Of a DNA stretch of 64,000 nucleotides, positions 37,789 to 48,583 are shown piece after piece (position 1 is the stretch's first letter; each line of letters begins with the position of its first letter). The translations under genes and the position numbers were made by a program. The DNA comes from Enterobacter sp. JBIWA008 (lineage in GTDB: Bacteria; Pseudomonadota; Gammaproteobacteria; Enterobacterales; Enterobacteriaceae). The stretch lies in contig NZ_CP074149.1 of the NCBI RefSeq assembly GCF_019968765.1, forward strand, positions 1,426,001 to 1,490,000. The letters run 5' to 3'. Under the pieces are notes generated by a model. It was not told the DNA's origin. It saw only the letters and a list, made by a program, of their open reading frames with translations, and searched no databases.

Positions 37789-38751
37789 TTACTTCGCCAT
37801 TACTTTTTCGTTCTTCGCTCTCAGCTTTTTCGCCCGACTCTCCAGCACCAGATAACACACCGTTGCCAGCGCCAGCGGCAGGAAGTAATACAGCATGCGG
37901 TACGCCAGCAGGGCGGCGATAATCGTGCCCTGAGAAACATGCTCCCCGGCCAGCAGGGCAATAAATACCGCCTCCAGCACGCCGATCCCCGCCGGAATAT
38001 GCACAATTACGCCCGCAATGCTGCTCACCAGCAGCACGCCCAGCACGAAGAAGTAATTTACGTCCTCGCCAATCAGCAGCCAGATAATGGCCCCCATCGC
38101 CATCCAGTTGGCGCTGGAGACGGCCATCTGCAGCACCGCAAACTTCCACGAGGGCAGCACCAGCTTTTGCCCTTTAATGGTCATGTGACGGCGTCTGGCA
38201 AACGCGCAGGCCCACAGATAAACGGCGATAATCAGCAGCAGTACGATGCCCAGAATGCGCAGCGTGGCCTCGTCGATATACCAGTGCGCGGGCAGCTGCA
38301 CCACGCCGATGGTGAAGATCACCCCGCCGAGCAGAATATAGCCCAGCCAGTTGGTGGTGATGCTTAACGAGAAAATGCGCGTGATGGTCCCGCCCGGCAG
38401 GCCGAGCCGCGAATAAAGGCGATAGCGCATGCCAATGCCGCCCACCCAGGTGCTCAGCGTCAGGTTGAAGGCGTAGCAGATAAACGACACCAGCATAACC
38501 TGACGTTTGGCCAGCTTGTGGCCGCAGTAAGCTCGGCCCAGCAGGTCATAGCAGCCGTACATCAGGTAGCTGACAATAACCAGCCCCACAGCGCCCAGCA
38601 GCACCATCCGGTTATAGTTGCGGATAACTTTCCACACCTCTTCCCAGTCAACTTTCTGCGCGTAGACCACCAGCAGAACCGCGACCGCAATGAAAAACAG
38701 CCAGGTCAGGATCTTTTTTGCAAGCCGCCAGCGCGGATGCGATTTCGACAT
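37789..38751 (-). CDS. ybhN: YbhN, lysylphosphatidylglycerol synthase-like membrane protein
   Basis: A 320-residue integral membrane protein (UPF0104, flippase-like domain related to the N-terminal part of MprF/AglD). Eight or so hydrophobic segments; hallmark stretches are FNLTLSTWVGGIGMRYRLYSRLG, SITTNWLGYILLGG and VIVHIPAGIGVLEAVFIALL. Its start overlaps the clsB stop by one base, so ybhP-clsB-ybhN form an operon. A role in membrane lipid movement is inferred from the family and from cardiolipin synthase next door. Confidence 0.93.
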   Translation of the reverse strand: MSKSHPRWRLAKKILTWLFFIAVAVLLVVYAQKVDWEEVWKVIRNYNRMVLLGAVGLVIVSYLMYGCYDLLGRAYCGHKLAKRQVMLVSFICYAFNLTLSTWVGGIGMRYRLYSRLGLPGGTITRIFSLSITTNWLGYILLGGVIFTIGVVQLPAHWYIDEATLRILGIVLLLIIAVYLWACAFARRRHMTIKGQKLVLPSWKFAVLQMAVSSANWMAMGAIIWLLIGEDVNYFFVLGVLLVSSIAGVIVHIPAGIGVLEAVFIALLAGEHVSQGTIIAALLAYRMLYYFLPLALATVCYLVLESRAKKLRAKNEKVMAK

Positions 38752-39989
38752 CAGGGTTTGCCTCCATCTTCCGCTTCAACACGGTCCTGGGTTTCCAGTT
38801 CGGGTTGCACCGGCGGGTCCACCTGCGCAAGCTTCGGCGTATGGGCCGGCAGCCAGCCGACCATGGCCGGGAAATGGCGCAGAAAGTGGAATACCACCAC
38901 GCTAATGCCCAGATTCCACCAGGTGCGTTTGGGAACCATAGATTCGTCCACGCGCACGCAGTCGTTAACGATCAACGCCTGCAGATTATCCCGCAGGGTC
39001 TGATTAAACTGGCGATCGTGAATGATCAGGTTAGCCTCGAGATTGAGCGATAAGCTCAGCGGATCGAGATTACTGGAGCCTACGGTAGCCCAGTGATCGT
39101 CCATCAGTGCGACTTTGCCGTGCAGCGGCCGACGGCGATATTCGTAGATCTGTACGCCGCCCTTCACCAGATAGTTATACAGCAGACGCGCGCCGACTTT
39201 GACGATCGGCATATCCGGCTCGCCCTGCACAATCAGCTTCACGCGTACCCCGCGTCGGGCCGCATTGCGCATGGCATGCAGCAGACGATAGCCCGGGAAA
39301 AAGTAGGCGTTAGCAATAATCACTTCGCGCTTCGCGTTGGCAAGCATCTTGAGATAATGACGTTCAATATCGTCCCGGTGCTCGCCGTTGTCGCGCCAGA
39401 CGAAAAGGGCCTGCGCCTCGCCGGGTTTCCGGTTCTCTTCCGGGCGATGGCGGCGTCTCCACCAGCGGCGAACGGCCTCTTTACCCGGCAGGTTCTCCAG
39501 TTCAAACAGTAAGATGTCCTGCACCACCGGGCCTTCAATGCGAATGGCGTAGTCCTGCTTCGCTTCCGGGCCGTAGTCGGACATATGCTCAGCGGAGTAG
39601 TTAATGCCGCCGACAAACGCCACCGTCTCATCTACCACCACAATTTTTCGGTGCATCCGGCGGAAAAGATTGGTCCGCATGCCGAACAGGCGAGGGCCGG
39701 GATCGTAGTAGCGGAACACCACCCCCGCGGCGGTCAGTTCATTAACAAACGCATCGCTGAGATCCGGCGAGCCATAGCCATCCAGCAGCACTTCGATTTT
39801 GACGCCGCGCCGGGCGGCGCGCAGCAGCACGCTGTGCAACTGCTTGCCGACGTTATCTTCGAACCAGATAAAGGTTTCGAGGATCACCTTCTGCTGAGCG
39901 TTATCAATCGCCTTAAACACGGCCGGGTAGTACTCGTCCCCGTTGACCAGCAGCGTGATCCGGTTGCCTTCCTGCCAGGTACATTTCAT
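38751..39989 (-). CDS. clsB: Cardiolipin synthase B
   Basis: Phospholipase D superfamily enzyme that makes cardiolipin (and phosphatidylglycerol) at the inner membrane. The 412-residue protein contains two HKD motifs: [19 protein letters not shown] (about 115-133) and [21 protein letters not shown] (about 288-308). No strong N-terminal membrane segment, as in E. coli ClsB. Starts four bases inside the end of ybhP, and couples to ybhN. Confidence 0.96.
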   Translation of the reverse strand: MKCTWQEGNRITLLVNGDEYYPAVFKAIDNAQQKVILETFIWFEDNVGKQLHSVLLRAARRGVKIEVLLDGYGSPDLSDAFVNELTAAGVVFRYYDPGPRLFGMRTNLFRRMHRKIVVVDETVAFVGGINYSAEHMSDYGPEAKQDYAIRIEGPVVQDILLFELENLPGKEAVRRWWRRRHRPEENRKPGEAQALFVWRDNGEHRDDIERHYLKMLANAKREVIIANAYFFPGYRLLHAMRNAARRGVRVKLIVQGEPDMPIVKVGARLLYNYLVKGGVQIYEYRRRPLHGKVALMDDHWATVGSSNLDPLSLSLNLEANLIIHDRQFNQTLRDNLQALIVNDCVRVDESMVPKRTWWNLGISVVVFHFLRHFPAMVGWLPAHTPKLAQVDPPVQPELETQDRVEAEDGGKP

Positions 39990-40747
39990 AGGTGGATCTC
40001 CGCGCTGAGCGGGGCATGGTCGGAAAGATGTCGCCAGTTAAGGAGCGCCAGGGCGGTCGGGCTGCTGGCGTGGGCATTTTTCACGTAGATGCGGTCAAGC
40101 CGAAGCAGCGGGAAACGGACCGGGAAGGTGCGCGCAGGCCTGCCGTTGGCGCGAGTAAAAATCTCCTCCAGTCCGGCATCCACTTTCAACGGATGGTTTG
40201 CCCGCTGTCGCCAGTCGTTGAAATCGCCCGCCACCACCACCGGTTCACCTTCGGGAAGCGCGTTGGCCCATTCGGCCAGCATTTTCAGCTGCGCCTGACG
40301 ATGGGCTTCGCGCAGTCCCAGGTGAACACAGCCTACATGAATGGGCAGCTCAAGGTCGGGCGGGGTAATACGGCAGTAAAGCAGGCCGCGTTTTTCGCTC
40401 TCCCCGACGGAAACGTCGCGGTTCTCGTAATGTTCAATGGGATAACGGGACAGCACCGCGTTGCCGTGATGCCCTTCCGGATAGACCGCGTTGCGGCCGT
40501 AGGCGTAATCACTCCACATGGTGTCGGCCAGAAATTCATAGTGCGGCGTGTCGGGCCAGTTCTCAAAGTGGAGCGGATGCACTTCGTGTGCGCCCATCAC
40601 CTCCTGCAGGCAGACAATATCCGCGCTGACGGTGCGTACCGCGTCGCGCAGCTCCGGTAAAATGAAGCGGCGGTTAAATGCTGTGAAGCCCTTATGAATG
40701 TTTATCGTCAGCACCTTAAGCGAGAAATGCTGCATTTTTTGAGTCAT
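39986..40747 (-). CDS. ybhP: YbhP, endonuclease/exonuclease/phosphatase fold protein
   Basis: A 253-residue EEP-superfamily protein. Motifs: [12 protein letters not shown] (metal-site N), [12 protein letters not shown] (catalytic glutamate), [16 protein letters not shown] and the C-terminal [10 protein letters not shown] with catalytic aspartate-histidine. E. coli YbhP is needed with ClsB for phosphatidylglycerol synthesis in one reported pathway; otherwise its substrate is unclear. First gene of ybhP-clsB-ybhN. Confidence 0.94.
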   Translation of the reverse strand: MTQKMQHFSLKVLTINIHKGFTAFNRRFILPELRDAVRTVSADIVCLQEVMGAHEVHPLHFENWPDTPHYEFLADTMWSDYAYGRNAVYPEGHHGNAVLSRYPIEHYENRDVSVGESEKRGLLYCRITPPDLELPIHVGCVHLGLREAHRQAQLKMLAEWANALPEGEPVVVAGDFNDWRQRANHPLKVDAGLEEIFTRANGRPARTFPVRFPLLRLDRIYVKNAHASSPTALALLNWRHLSDHAPLSAEIHL

Positions 40748-40880
40748 AAGCTCCTTCCTGAGTGACTATCCTAATGAAAATAAAGTGTAGTCGTCGTCAC
40801 AAAAAGATGCGGCGTTACGGAATTTTCCGTAAAGTGCGGTAGTCTGATTAAGCAGAGAAAAATCCTTCAGGAGAGAAGCC

Positions 40881-41291
40881 ATGAAGTGGCAACAACGTGT
40901 TCGTGTCGCAACTGGCCTGAGTTGCTGGCAGATAATGTTGCATTTACTGGTCGTGGCCGTACTGGTGATGGGCTGGATGAGCGGCACGCTGGTGCGTGTT
41001 GGTCTGGGGCTATGCGTCCTTTATGGCGTCACCGTGCTGTCGATGCTGTTCTTGCAGCGCCACCATGAAGCGCGCTGGCGCGAGGTGGGTGATGTGCTCG
41101 AAGAGCTCACCACCACCTGGTATTTTGGTGCGGCGATGATTGTGCTTTGGCTGCTGTCGCGCGTGCTGCAAAACAACCTGCTGCTGGCCCTGGCCGGTCT
41201 GGCTATCCTTGCAGGGCCTGCGGTCGTCTCGCTGCTGACCAAAGAGAAAAAGCTACGCAATGTTGCGTCTAAACATCGCGTACGCCACTGA
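40881..41291 (+). CDS. ybhQ: YbhQ, small inner-membrane protein
   Basis: A 136-residue membrane protein with four hydrophobic segments (about 15-37, 39-58, 80-100, 101-118) and a basic C-terminal tail [16 protein letters not shown]. No catalytic motif is visible and its function is unknown. The start follows TTCAGGAGAGAAGCC. Its last 39 bases overlap the 3' end of the convergent ybhR. Confidence 0.92.
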   Translation: MKWQQRVRVATGLSCWQIMLHLLVVAVLVMGWMSGTLVRVGLGLCVLYGVTVLSMLFLQRHHEARWREVGDVLEELTTTWYFGAAMIVLWLLSRVLQNNLLLALAGLAILAGPAVVSLLTKEKKLRNVASKHRVRH

Positions 41292-42359
41292 GCCCGTCGT
41301 GGCCGCTATGACCAGTAGCGGCCACAAACTTCCCCAGACAATATCCAGACTCGCATCCTTCAGATAGATTTGCTTGGTGATGTCCGTAAAGTGCCGAATC
41401 GGGTTTACCCACGTTAAATCCTGTAACCATACCGGCATATTCTCGACGGGCGAAACATAACCCGAGAGCAAAATCGCGGGCATCATAAATACGAATACCC
41501 CGATAAACGCCTGCTGCTGCGTCGAGCAGAGCGCCGAGATCAGCAGTCCAAATCCCACCAGCGACAGCCCGTAAATCACCATCGTGAAGTAAAACAGCGC
41601 CAGCGAACCGGCGAACGGGATCTGGTAGGCCCAAATGCCTACCCCCAGCACGATAGTGGCCTGAAACGTCGCGACGATCAGCGCCGGCACCGCTTTGCCG
41701 ACGAAAATTTGCCAGGTGGCGAGCGGGGAGACCAGCAGCTGGTCCAGCGTGCCCTGTTCGCGCTCGCGGGCGACGGAAAGGGAGGTCACGATCATCACCC
41801 CGATGGTGGTGATCATGGCGATCAGCGACGGCACCACGAACCACTTGTAGTCCAGGTTCGGGTTGTACCAGTTACGCACCACCAGCTCGCTGTTGTTGGG
41901 CTTCGGTTTGCCCTCCATCAGCTCCTGCTGGTAATCCTTCACCACCTGCTGCAGGTAGTTGGCCGCTATCTGGGCGCTGTTGGAGTTACGCCCGTCGAGA
42001 ATCAGCTGCATCGGCGCGGTCTGGAAGGTATCCAGATTGCGTGAAAAATCCGCCGGGAATCGTACCAGCAGCAGCGCTTTTTGCGTGTCGATGGTGGGCT
42101 GGATCTCCTGCGGGCTTTTCAGCAGCAGGATGTGGGTAAAAGCCTTCGCGCGGGCAAAACGCTGCGTTAGCTCAACGGAATGTTTGCCGTTGTCTTCGTT
42201 GTAAATGGCAATGGTGGCGTTGGTCACCTCAAGGGTGGCGGCAAACGGGAACAGTAAAACCTGGATCAGCACCGGCAAGACCAGAATGGCGCGGGTTTGC
42301 GGCTCGCGCAGCAGGGATTGCAGCTCTTTGCGTATCAACGTCCATAATCGGTGAAACAT
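41253..42359 (-). CDS. ybhR: ABC exporter permease YbhR
   Basis: A 368-residue ABC-2 type permease. Topology: one N-terminal membrane helix (about 22-42), a large periplasmic domain (about 45-175), and five C-terminal helices. Conserved ABC-2 features include [23 protein letters not shown] and the late [14 protein letters not shown] hairpin ([29 protein letters not shown]). With YbhS it forms the membrane part of the YbhFSR efflux pump reported to export cefoperazone-type drugs and cations in E. coli. Last gene of cecR-ybhGFSR. Confidence 0.95.
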   Translation of the reverse strand: MFHRLWTLIRKELQSLLREPQTRAILVLPVLIQVLLFPFAATLEVTNATIAIYNEDNGKHSVELTQRFARAKAFTHILLLKSPQEIQPTIDTQKALLLVRFPADFSRNLDTFQTAPMQLILDGRNSNSAQIAANYLQQVVKDYQQELMEGKPKPNNSELVVRNWYNPNLDYKWFVVPSLIAMITTIGVMIVTSLSVAREREQGTLDQLLVSPLATWQIFVGKAVPALIVATFQATIVLGVGIWAYQIPFAGSLALFYFTMVIYGLSLVGFGLLISALCSTQQQAFIGVFVFMMPAILLSGYVSPVENMPVWLQDLTWVNPIRHFTDITKQIYLKDASLDIVWGSLWPLLVIAATTGSVAYAMFRRNIA

Positions 42360-42368
42360 GTTCGCTCC

Positions 42369-43502
42369 TTAATCCAGTCGCCGTTTGGTTTTCATCCAGG
42401 TCAACCCGATAAACATCACCGCCGACGCCATCAAAAACAGGGTGTTGATAATAAGCACCACCGGAATATTCCCCGCCAGGAACAGGCTTTGCAGCGTGCT
42501 CACGAAGTAGCGTGCCGGGATGATGTAAGTCACGGCGCGGATCACCGCAGGCATACTGTCTATCTGGAAGATAAACCCGGACAGCATAATCGACGGCAGA
42601 AAAGCAGCGTTCAGCGCCACCTGCGCGGCGTTGAACTGGTTGCGGGTGACGGTGGAGATGAGCAGCCCCATGCCCAGCGTGCTGAGTAAAAACAGGCTGG
42701 TGATAAAGAACAGCACGATCGGCGAGCCGCGATACGGCACGCCGAGGATAAAAACTGACACCAGCATACAGAGCAGCATCGCCAGCATGCCGAGGAAGTA
42801 GTAGGGGATGAGCTTGCACAGCAGCAGCTCGACGCGCGTGACCTCGGTAGAGAGCAGCGCCTCCATGGTGCCTCGCTCCCACTCGCGGGCGATGACCAGC
42901 GAGGTAAGTATCGCGCCGATTACCGTCATGATAATCGTCACCGCGCCCGGAATAATAAAGTGCTGGCTGATGGCGGCGGGGTTAAACCAGTAGCGCGTCT
43001 GCACGTCGATGAGCGGTTCAAACGTCTCGCCGCGGTCTTCCGCACGCTGCATCTGCCAGAGCTGCCAGATCCCCTCCGCGTAGCCCTGCACGAAGTTGGC
43101 GGTGTTCGGCTCGCTGCCGTCGGTAATCACCTGGATCGGCGCCTCGGTATTCGCCCGCGCCATATTGGCGGCGAAATCCACCGGAATGACGATCAGACCG
43201 CGAATTTTCCCGGCCTGCATTTTCTGGATCAATTCCTGCCGGCTGTCGCTGATGGTGGCGTCGATGTAGGGCGAGCCGGTCATGGCGTGGGTAAAGTCCA
43301 GCGCCTCTTCGCTCTGCTGCTCCAGCAAAATCCCGACCCGCAGCTTGCTGGAGTCCAGGTTAATGCCGTAGCCAAAGATAAACAGCAGCAGCAGGGGGAT
43401 CACCACCGCAATCAGCCAGCTGCTGGGATCGCGCACGATCTGCCGCGTCTCTTTAATGCACAGCGCGCGCACCCTGCGCCAGGAAATGGCATTACTGCGC
43501 AT
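42369..43502 (-). CDS. ybhS: ABC exporter permease YbhS
   Basis: A 377-residue ABC-2 type permease, paralogous to YbhR. The start at 43502 ([21 protein letters not shown]) gives the E. coli length; the frame remains open upstream inside ybhF, so longer versions are spurious. One N-terminal helix ([17 protein letters not shown]), a periplasmic domain, then five helices with [36 protein letters not shown] and [19 protein letters not shown]. It overlaps ybhF by 11 bases and precedes ybhR by nine. Confidence 0.94.
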   Translation of the reverse strand: MRSNAISWRRVRALCIKETRQIVRDPSSWLIAVVIPLLLLFIFGYGINLDSSKLRVGILLEQQSEEALDFTHAMTGSPYIDATISDSRQELIQKMQAGKIRGLIVIPVDFAANMARANTEAPIQVITDGSEPNTANFVQGYAEGIWQLWQMQRAEDRGETFEPLIDVQTRYWFNPAAISQHFIIPGAVTIIMTVIGAILTSLVIAREWERGTMEALLSTEVTRVELLLCKLIPYYFLGMLAMLLCMLVSVFILGVPYRGSPIVLFFITSLFLLSTLGMGLLISTVTRNQFNAAQVALNAAFLPSIMLSGFIFQIDSMPAVIRAVTYIIPARYFVSTLQSLFLAGNIPVVLIINTLFLMASAVMFIGLTWMKTKRRLD

Positions 43503-45231
43503 GGGCATTCTCCTTATCCCAGTCGTGGATGAGGGTGATAAACGCCTGCTCCATGGTCGGGTCCGGGACCTCATCGTCGGCGGCCTGGTTTTTCAGGTCG
43601 TCCGGGGTACCGTGGGCAATAAGCTTGCCGCGATACACCAGCCCGATGCGGTCGCAGTACTCCGCCTCGTCCATGAAGTGGGTGGTCACCATCACGGTCA
43701 CCCCTTTTTCCACCATGCTGTTGATATGCAGCCAGAACTCGCGGCGGGTAATGGGATCAACGCCAGAAGTGGGTTCATCCAGAAACAGAATATCCGGCTC
43801 GTGCATCAGCGAGCAGGCCAGCGCCAGCCGCTGCTTAAAGCCGAGCGGCAGCTCGTCGGTGGCGTGGGAGGCAATGTTGCTTAACCCGAAGGCGTCGCTC
43901 ATGCGGCGGATTTTCTCGTTCTGCGCGCGCCCGCGCAGGCCGTACACGCCGGAGAAAAAGCGCAGATTCTGTTCGACCGTCAGGTTGCCATACAGGGAAA
44001 ACTTCTGCGCCATATACCCCAGATGCTGGCGCGCCTTGCCGGAGCTGACCTTCAGGTCCATATCCAGCACCAGCGCCTTGCCGGACGTCGGCACCAGCAG
44101 GCCGCACATCATCTTAAAGGTGGTGGATTTTCCCGCGCCGTTCGGCCCGAGCAGGCCAAAAATCTCGCCGCGTTTTACCGCGAAATTGACGTTATCGGTG
44201 GCGGCGAAATCCCCGAACTTTTTGGTGAGGGATTTGGCTTCGATTACAGTTTCGCCCGGTGTGCCTTCCACCGTATGCAGAATGGCGGCAAGCGGCGACT
44301 CTGAGGTGCCCGCGCCGCCCAGCAGGTCGATAAACGCGTCCTCAAAGCGCGGCGCGGTCTCTTCCATCTCGATCTCAGGCATGCCGGGCGCGCGGCGAAT
44401 GTCGTCGGCGGTGGCCTCTTTTTTGAGAATAATGCGTACCGAGCGGCCCTGGATCATCCCGTCGCTGACCTGCGGCAGCCTGAGCACCCGCTGCAGCAGC
44501 CTGCGGTTGGACTCCTGCGGGCTGTGCAGCAGGAAGCTGCGCCCGGCCATGCTCTGGGTCAGCGTCGTCGGCTCGCCCTGATAAAGCAGTTCGCCTTCAT
44601 TCATCAGCAGCACGTCCCGGCACTGTTCCGCTTCGTCGAGGTAGGAGGTGCTCCAGAGGATCAGCATCCCGTCGCCCGCCAGCTCGTGCACCATCTGCCA
44701 CAGTTCGCGGCGCGAAATCGGGTCTACGCCGACGCCGGGCTCATCCAGCAGCAGCACTTTCGGCTCGCCGACCAGCGTGCAGGCCAGCCCCAGCTTCTGC
44801 TTCATCCCGCCGGAGAGCTTGCCCGCCAGCCGGTCGGTGAACGGGCCGAGGGAGGTAAACTCCAGCAGGCGCGCGAAGGTTTTCTGCCGCGTTTCGCCGG
44901 TGACGCTGCGCAGGTCGGCGTACAGGTTCAGGTTTTCCATCACCGTCAGGTCTTCGTACAGGCCAAACTTCTGCGGCATATAGCCGAGCATAGCGTGGAG
45001 CGCGCCGTCGTCTTTAATAGGGTCCAGGCCCAGCACTCTGGCCGAGCCTTCATCCGGCTTTAGCAGCCCCGCCAGCATCCGCATCAGCGTGGTTTTCCCC
45101 GCACCGTCGGGGCCGACCAGCCCGGTCACATAGCCCTTCTGGATGGTGCAGTTCAGCGGCGCGACGGCCGGTTTGTCCATTCCCGCGAAGCGTTTAACCA
45201 GATTGTTGAGCTGAATAACCGCGTCATTCAT
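43492..45231 (-). CDS. ybhF: Tandem-domain ABC exporter ATPase YbhF
   Basis: A 579-residue protein with two ABC ATPase domains. Domain 1: Walker [10 protein letters not shown] (about 36-44), signature [12 protein letters not shown] and Walker [14 protein letters not shown]. Domain 2: Walker [10 protein letters not shown] (about 360-368), signature-like [15 protein letters not shown] and Walker [14 protein letters not shown]. In the second domain the signature reads LPLGFKQ rather than LSGGxxQ, as in related exporters. Energises YbhRS. Overlaps ybhG by eight bases. Confidence 0.95.
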   Translation of the reverse strand: MNDAVIQLNNLVKRFAGMDKPAVAPLNCTIQKGYVTGLVGPDGAGKTTLMRMLAGLLKPDEGSARVLGLDPIKDDGALHAMLGYMPQKFGLYEDLTVMENLNLYADLRSVTGETRQKTFARLLEFTSLGPFTDRLAGKLSGGMKQKLGLACTLVGEPKVLLLDEPGVGVDPISRRELWQMVHELAGDGMLILWSTSYLDEAEQCRDVLLMNEGELLYQGEPTTLTQSMAGRSFLLHSPQESNRRLLQRVLRLPQVSDGMIQGRSVRIILKKEATADDIRRAPGMPEIEMEETAPRFEDAFIDLLGGAGTSESPLAAILHTVEGTPGETVIEAKSLTKKFGDFAATDNVNFAVKRGEIFGLLGPNGAGKSTTFKMMCGLLVPTSGKALVLDMDLKVSSGKARQHLGYMAQKFSLYGNLTVEQNLRFFSGVYGLRGRAQNEKIRRMSDAFGLSNIASHATDELPLGFKQRLALACSLMHEPDILFLDEPTSGVDPITRREFWLHINSMVEKGVTVMVTTHFMDEAEYCDRIGLVYRGKLIAHGTPDDLKNQAADDEVPDPTMEQAFITLIHDWDKENAHAQ

Positions 45232-46219
45232 GTCGTTCCCCGCTGTCTACTTTTACGTTGACGGGCATGCCCTGACGCAGCGCGTCGTCCGCATCGGTAA
45301 CGATGATGCGCAGGCGATACACGAGGTCGGTACGCAGGTCCGGTGTTTCAACGGTTTTCGGCGTGAACTCGGCAGTTGGGGAGACAAAGCCCACTTTACC
45401 GTGATACGGCTTGTCCGGGCGACCGTCGGTATAGAGCAGCAGCTCGCGGCCCGGCTGCATCTGGCCGAGGTTTGGCTCATCAATGTAGGCGCGTACCCAG
45501 ACCGGGCGGGTCAGGGAGAGCGTTAAGACGGTGCTGCCCGCGCTGAGCATGCTGCCCGGCTCCACGGCGCGGGTCATCAGCATGCCGTCAGACGGCGCAA
45601 TTAAGGTGGTGTCGCGCAAATCAAGCTCCGCCTGAGCCAGCTGCGCCTGCGCCTGTTCAAGGCTGGCTTTCGCCTGGGCAATATCCTGCTCGCGGTTACC
45701 GGTGCGGTACTGGCTTAATTTATCCTGTGCGGACTTCAGCGTGGCCTGCGCCTGGTCGCGGGACGAGCGCGCATTTTCCAGATCGTTAGCGGAAATGGTG
45801 CGGCTTTTCCACAGCCCCTGCTGGCGCGCGTAGAAGTTCTGCGCATAGTCATAGGCGGCTTGCGCCTGCTTAACGGCGGCGGCGGCCTGAGCGATCTCTT
45901 CGTCGCGATAGCCTGCCAGCATCAGATCATATTGCGCCTGGGCGACGGATACGCCTGCTTTGGCCTGCAGCAGCGCATTCTCATAGGGCGCTTTGTCCAG
46001 CATCCCCAGCGTCTGCCCGCTTTTAATGGCATCGCCTTCATCAACGTTCAGCGAGGCGAGACGCCCGCCCACGCGGAAGCTCATATTCACCGTACGAATA
46101 TCCACGTTACCGTACAGCGTCAGGCCTTTATCCTGATGGCTCTGGTACCACAGCCATCCACCGACTCCGGCGGCAAGCAAAACAACAACCACCAGAATGA
46201 TGGCGACAGGTTTTTTCAT
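45224..46219 (-). CDS. ybhG: HlyD-family membrane fusion protein YbhG
   Basis: A 331-residue periplasmic adaptor. N-terminal membrane anchor or uncleaved signal ([21 protein letters not shown], about 4-24), lipoyl-like half motifs [17 protein letters not shown] and [18 protein letters not shown], and between them a long alpha-helical hairpin (about 85-205) of alanine/glutamine-rich heptads. This is the typical RND/ABC adaptor design that joins an inner-membrane pump to TolC. Sits between cecR and ybhF with short overlaps at both ends. Confidence 0.95.
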   Translation of the reverse strand: MKKPVAIILVVVVLLAAGVGGWLWYQSHQDKGLTLYGNVDIRTVNMSFRVGGRLASLNVDEGDAIKSGQTLGMLDKAPYENALLQAKAGVSVAQAQYDLMLAGYRDEEIAQAAAAVKQAQAAYDYAQNFYARQQGLWKSRTISANDLENARSSRDQAQATLKSAQDKLSQYRTGNREQDIAQAKASLEQAQAQLAQAELDLRDTTLIAPSDGMLMTRAVEPGSMLSAGSTVLTLSLTRPVWVRAYIDEPNLGQMQPGRELLLYTDGRPDKPYHGKVGFVSPTAEFTPKTVETPDLRTDLVYRLRIIVTDADDALRQGMPVNVKVDSGERHE

Positions 46220-46893
46220 GACTTCAGGCTCCTTTGCGTTAAGCCTTGCAGGATCAGATCGAGATGACAGGCGATGACCTGGCCAATCTGCGCGGCTTTA
46301 TCCTCATCAAATTGTGTCCAGCCGGTGCGTAACAGGATGGTTTCCCTGCCCAGACGGAAGGCAAGAATCTCACCCAGCAGGGCGTGGGTATGCAAAATTG
46401 TCTCGGTATCAGTGGCATCCCGCCCGGTGTAGGCGGCAATCAGCCGGGTCAGATGGGTATGCATCGGGGCGATCACCCGATCGTGTACCCGCTGGTAGGC
46501 GACGGTCGGGGAGAGCTGCTCCCGGGAGATAAACTTGCTCAGGTTGAGCGTATCGTCGTGCGTCAGCAGGCGGATCATATCGTGACAGGCCTTGAGAATA
46601 AGCTGCCGAACGGCCTCGCGATCGGGTGACGGCTGGCCGAGCAGCGCGGTGGCTTCCTCAACGTGCGGGTGAAACTGCGTGCCGATAAAATCGGCGATCC
46701 ACTCGGCGCAGGCGAGATATAAATCCTCTTTTGAGCCAAAATAGTAGGTAATCGCCGCAATGTTCTGCCCGGCCTGCGCGGCAATATCGCGCGTGGTCGC
46801 ATGCAGCCCGTACTCACCAAACTGCGCCAGCGCGGCGGCAATAAGCTGATTTTTGGCCTGTTCACCTTTGGATGTTGTGGGTGTCGTGTTCAT
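46216..46893 (-). CDS. cecR: TetR-family regulator CecR (YbiH)
   Basis: A 225-residue TetR/AcrR-type repressor. The N-terminal helix-turn-helix (about 12-55) reads [39 protein letters not shown]; the C-terminal ligand domain belongs to the DUF1956 group. In E. coli it controls ybhGFSR and the divergent rhlE and affects sensitivity to cefoperazone and chloramphenicol. Here it is the first gene of the same operon and a perfect palindrome lies just before its start. Confidence 0.95.
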   Translation of the reverse strand: MNTTPTTSKGEQAKNQLIAAALAQFGEYGLHATTRDIAAQAGQNIAAITYYFGSKEDLYLACAEWIADFIGTQFHPHVEEATALLGQPSPDREAVRQLILKACHDMIRLLTHDDTLNLSKFISREQLSPTVAYQRVHDRVIAPMHTHLTRLIAAYTGRDATDTETILHTHALLGEILAFRLGRETILLRTGWTQFDEDKAAQIGQVIACHLDLILQGLTQRSLKS

Positions 46894-46907
46894 GGCGGCA
46901 TTAAAAA

Positions 46908-46927
46908 TTAATCAATCGATTGATTAA
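46908..46927. promoter_or_regulatory. CecR operator, cecR-rhlE intergenic
   Basis: Perfect 20-base palindrome with half TTAATCAATC, 15 bases upstream of the cecR start and within the divergent promoter region shared with rhlE. This is the expected site for a TetR-family dimer and fits reported control of both genes by CecR. Confidence 0.87.
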
Positions 46928-47100
46928 GATTAGGCCTGATTCTCGCTAACGTCGAGGGAACGCTGAGGGATATTTTATGCGCTACGTCACAAAAGCTGCT
47001 ACACTCCGCCCCTTCGCGACATTGTGGTTTTTGTCCTCCCCTATTCGTTATATCTCCCTGAAAACTACACCTGTGATGGTCGGGGCGGTTCGGAGTTTTT

Positions 47101-48486
47101 ATGTCTTTTGATTCCCTTGGCCTGAACCCGGAAATTCTGCGCGCGATCGCAGAGCAGGGCTACGTTGAGCCAACCCCAATCCAGCAGCAGGCGATCCCCG
47201 CTGTTCTGCAGGGTCGTGACCTGATGGCCAGCGCCCAGACCGGCACCGGTAAAACAGCGGGCTTTACGCTGCCGCTGTTAGAGCTGCTGGTAAAAAACCA
47301 GCCGCACGCCAAAGGCCGTCGTCCGGTTCGTGCCCTGATCCTTACCCCAACCCGCGAGCTGGCGGCGCAGATTGGCGAGAACGTGCGTGACTATAGCCGC
47401 TATCTCAACATTCGCTCGCTGGTGGTTTTTGGTGGCGTCAGCATCAACCCGCAGATGATGAAGCTGCGCGGCGGCGTGGACGTGCTGATCGCAACACCGG
47501 GCCGTCTGTTGGATCTCGAACACCAGAACGCGGTGAAGCTCGATAGCATCGAAATTCTGGTGCTGGACGAAGCCGACCGCATGCTCGATATGGGCTTCAT
47601 CCACGATATTCGTCGCGTGCTGGCCAAGCTGCCTGCGCGTCGTCAGAACCTGCTCTTCTCCGCGACCTTCTCCGACGAGATCAAGGCGCTGGCGGAAAAG
47701 CTGCTGCATAACCCGCTGGAAGTGGAAGTAGCGCGCCGCAACACCGCCTCTGAGCAGGTGACGCAGCACGTTCACTTTGTGGATAAAAAGCGCAAGCGGG
47801 AACTGCTTTCCCAGATGATCGGACAGGGTAACTGGCAGCAGGTGCTGGTCTTTACCCGCACCAAGCACGGCGCTAACCACCTGGCGGAACAGCTGAATAA
47901 AGACGGCATCCGCAGCGCGGCGATCCACGGTAACAAGAGCCAGGGCGCGCGTACCCGTGCGCTGGCTGACTTCAAGTCCGGCGACATCCGCGTGCTGGTG
48001 GCGACCGACATCGCCGCCCGTGGCCTCGACATTGAAGAGCTGCCGCACGTGGTGAACTACGAGCTGCCAAACGTGCCGGAAGATTACGTTCACCGTATTG
48101 GCCGTACCGGCCGCGCGGCGGCAACCGGTGAAGCGCTTTCTCTGGTCTGCGTGGACGAGCACAAGCTGCTGCGCGACATCGAGCGCCTGCTGAAGAAAGA
48201 GATCCCGCGCATCGAAACCCCGGGCTATGAAGTGGACCCGTCGATCAAAGCCGAGCCGATTCAGAACGGTCGTCAGGGCGGCGGTGGACGTGGCCAGGGC
48301 GGCGGCGGTCGCGGTCAACAGCCGCGTCGTGCCGAAGGCGGCGCGCCAAAATCAGCGGGCAAACCGCCGCGTCGTAACAACGACGGCAAACCGGCCGGTG
48401 AAAATCCGTGGCGCAGCGGCGAAGGCAAGCCGGCAGGGGAAGGGCAGCGTCGACGCCGCCCGCGTAAACCTGCTAACCCGCAGTAA
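47101..48486 (+). CDS. rhlE: ATP-dependent RNA helicase RhlE
   Basis: DEAD-box RNA helicase involved in ribosome maturation and RNA decay. The 461-residue protein has the full motif set: Q-motif ([10 protein letters not shown]), motif I AQTGTGKT (about 45-52), Ia [61 protein letters not shown]. The C-terminal tail (about 385-461) is a low-complexity basic extension rich in Gly, Arg, Pro and Lys, with GGGGRGQ repeats and two DGKPAGE/EGKPAGE units, for RNA binding. Divergent from cecR. Confidence 0.96.
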   Translation: MSFDSLGLNPEILRAIAEQGYVEPTPIQQQAIPAVLQGRDLMASAQTGTGKTAGFTLPLLELLVKNQPHAKGRRPVRALILTPTRELAAQIGENVRDYSRYLNIRSLVVFGGVSINPQMMKLRGGVDVLIATPGRLLDLEHQNAVKLDSIEILVLDEADRMLDMGFIHDIRRVLAKLPARRQNLLFSATFSDEIKALAEKLLHNPLEVEVARRNTASEQVTQHVHFVDKKRKRELLSQMIGQGNWQQVLVFTRTKHGANHLAEQLNKDGIRSAAIHGNKSQGARTRALADFKSGDIRVLVATDIAARGLDIEELPHVVNYELPNVPEDYVHRIGRTGRAAATGEALSLVCVDEHKLLRDIERLLKKEIPRIETPGYEVDPSIKAEPIQNGRQGGGGRGQGGGGRGQQPRRAEGGAPKSAGKPPRRNNDGKPAGENPWRSGEGKPAGEGQRRRRPRKPANPQ

Positions 48487-48490
48487 TATT

Positions 48491-48523
48491 GAAGCCCGGT
48501 CGTAAAGCCGGGCTTTTCTTTTT
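48491..48523 (+). terminator. Intrinsic terminator after rhlE
   Basis: AAGCCCGG-tcgtaaag-CCGGGCTT followed by TTCTTTTT, five bases past the rhlE stop codon. Confidence 0.87.
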
Positions 48524-48549
48524 GCGGCAGCGAAGAGAAAGTGCCACAA

Positions 48550-48569
48550 TAGTGGCTGTTTATACAGTG
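48550..48569 (+). promoter_or_regulatory. LexA (SOS) box of dinG
   Basis: TAGTG-GCTGTTTATA-CAGTG; the right half CAG is consensus and the left half is TG rather than CTG, as in the E. coli dinG box. It lies 14 bases before the dinG start codon. Confidence 0.78.
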
Positions 48570-48583
48570 TTTCAGGTTTTACA

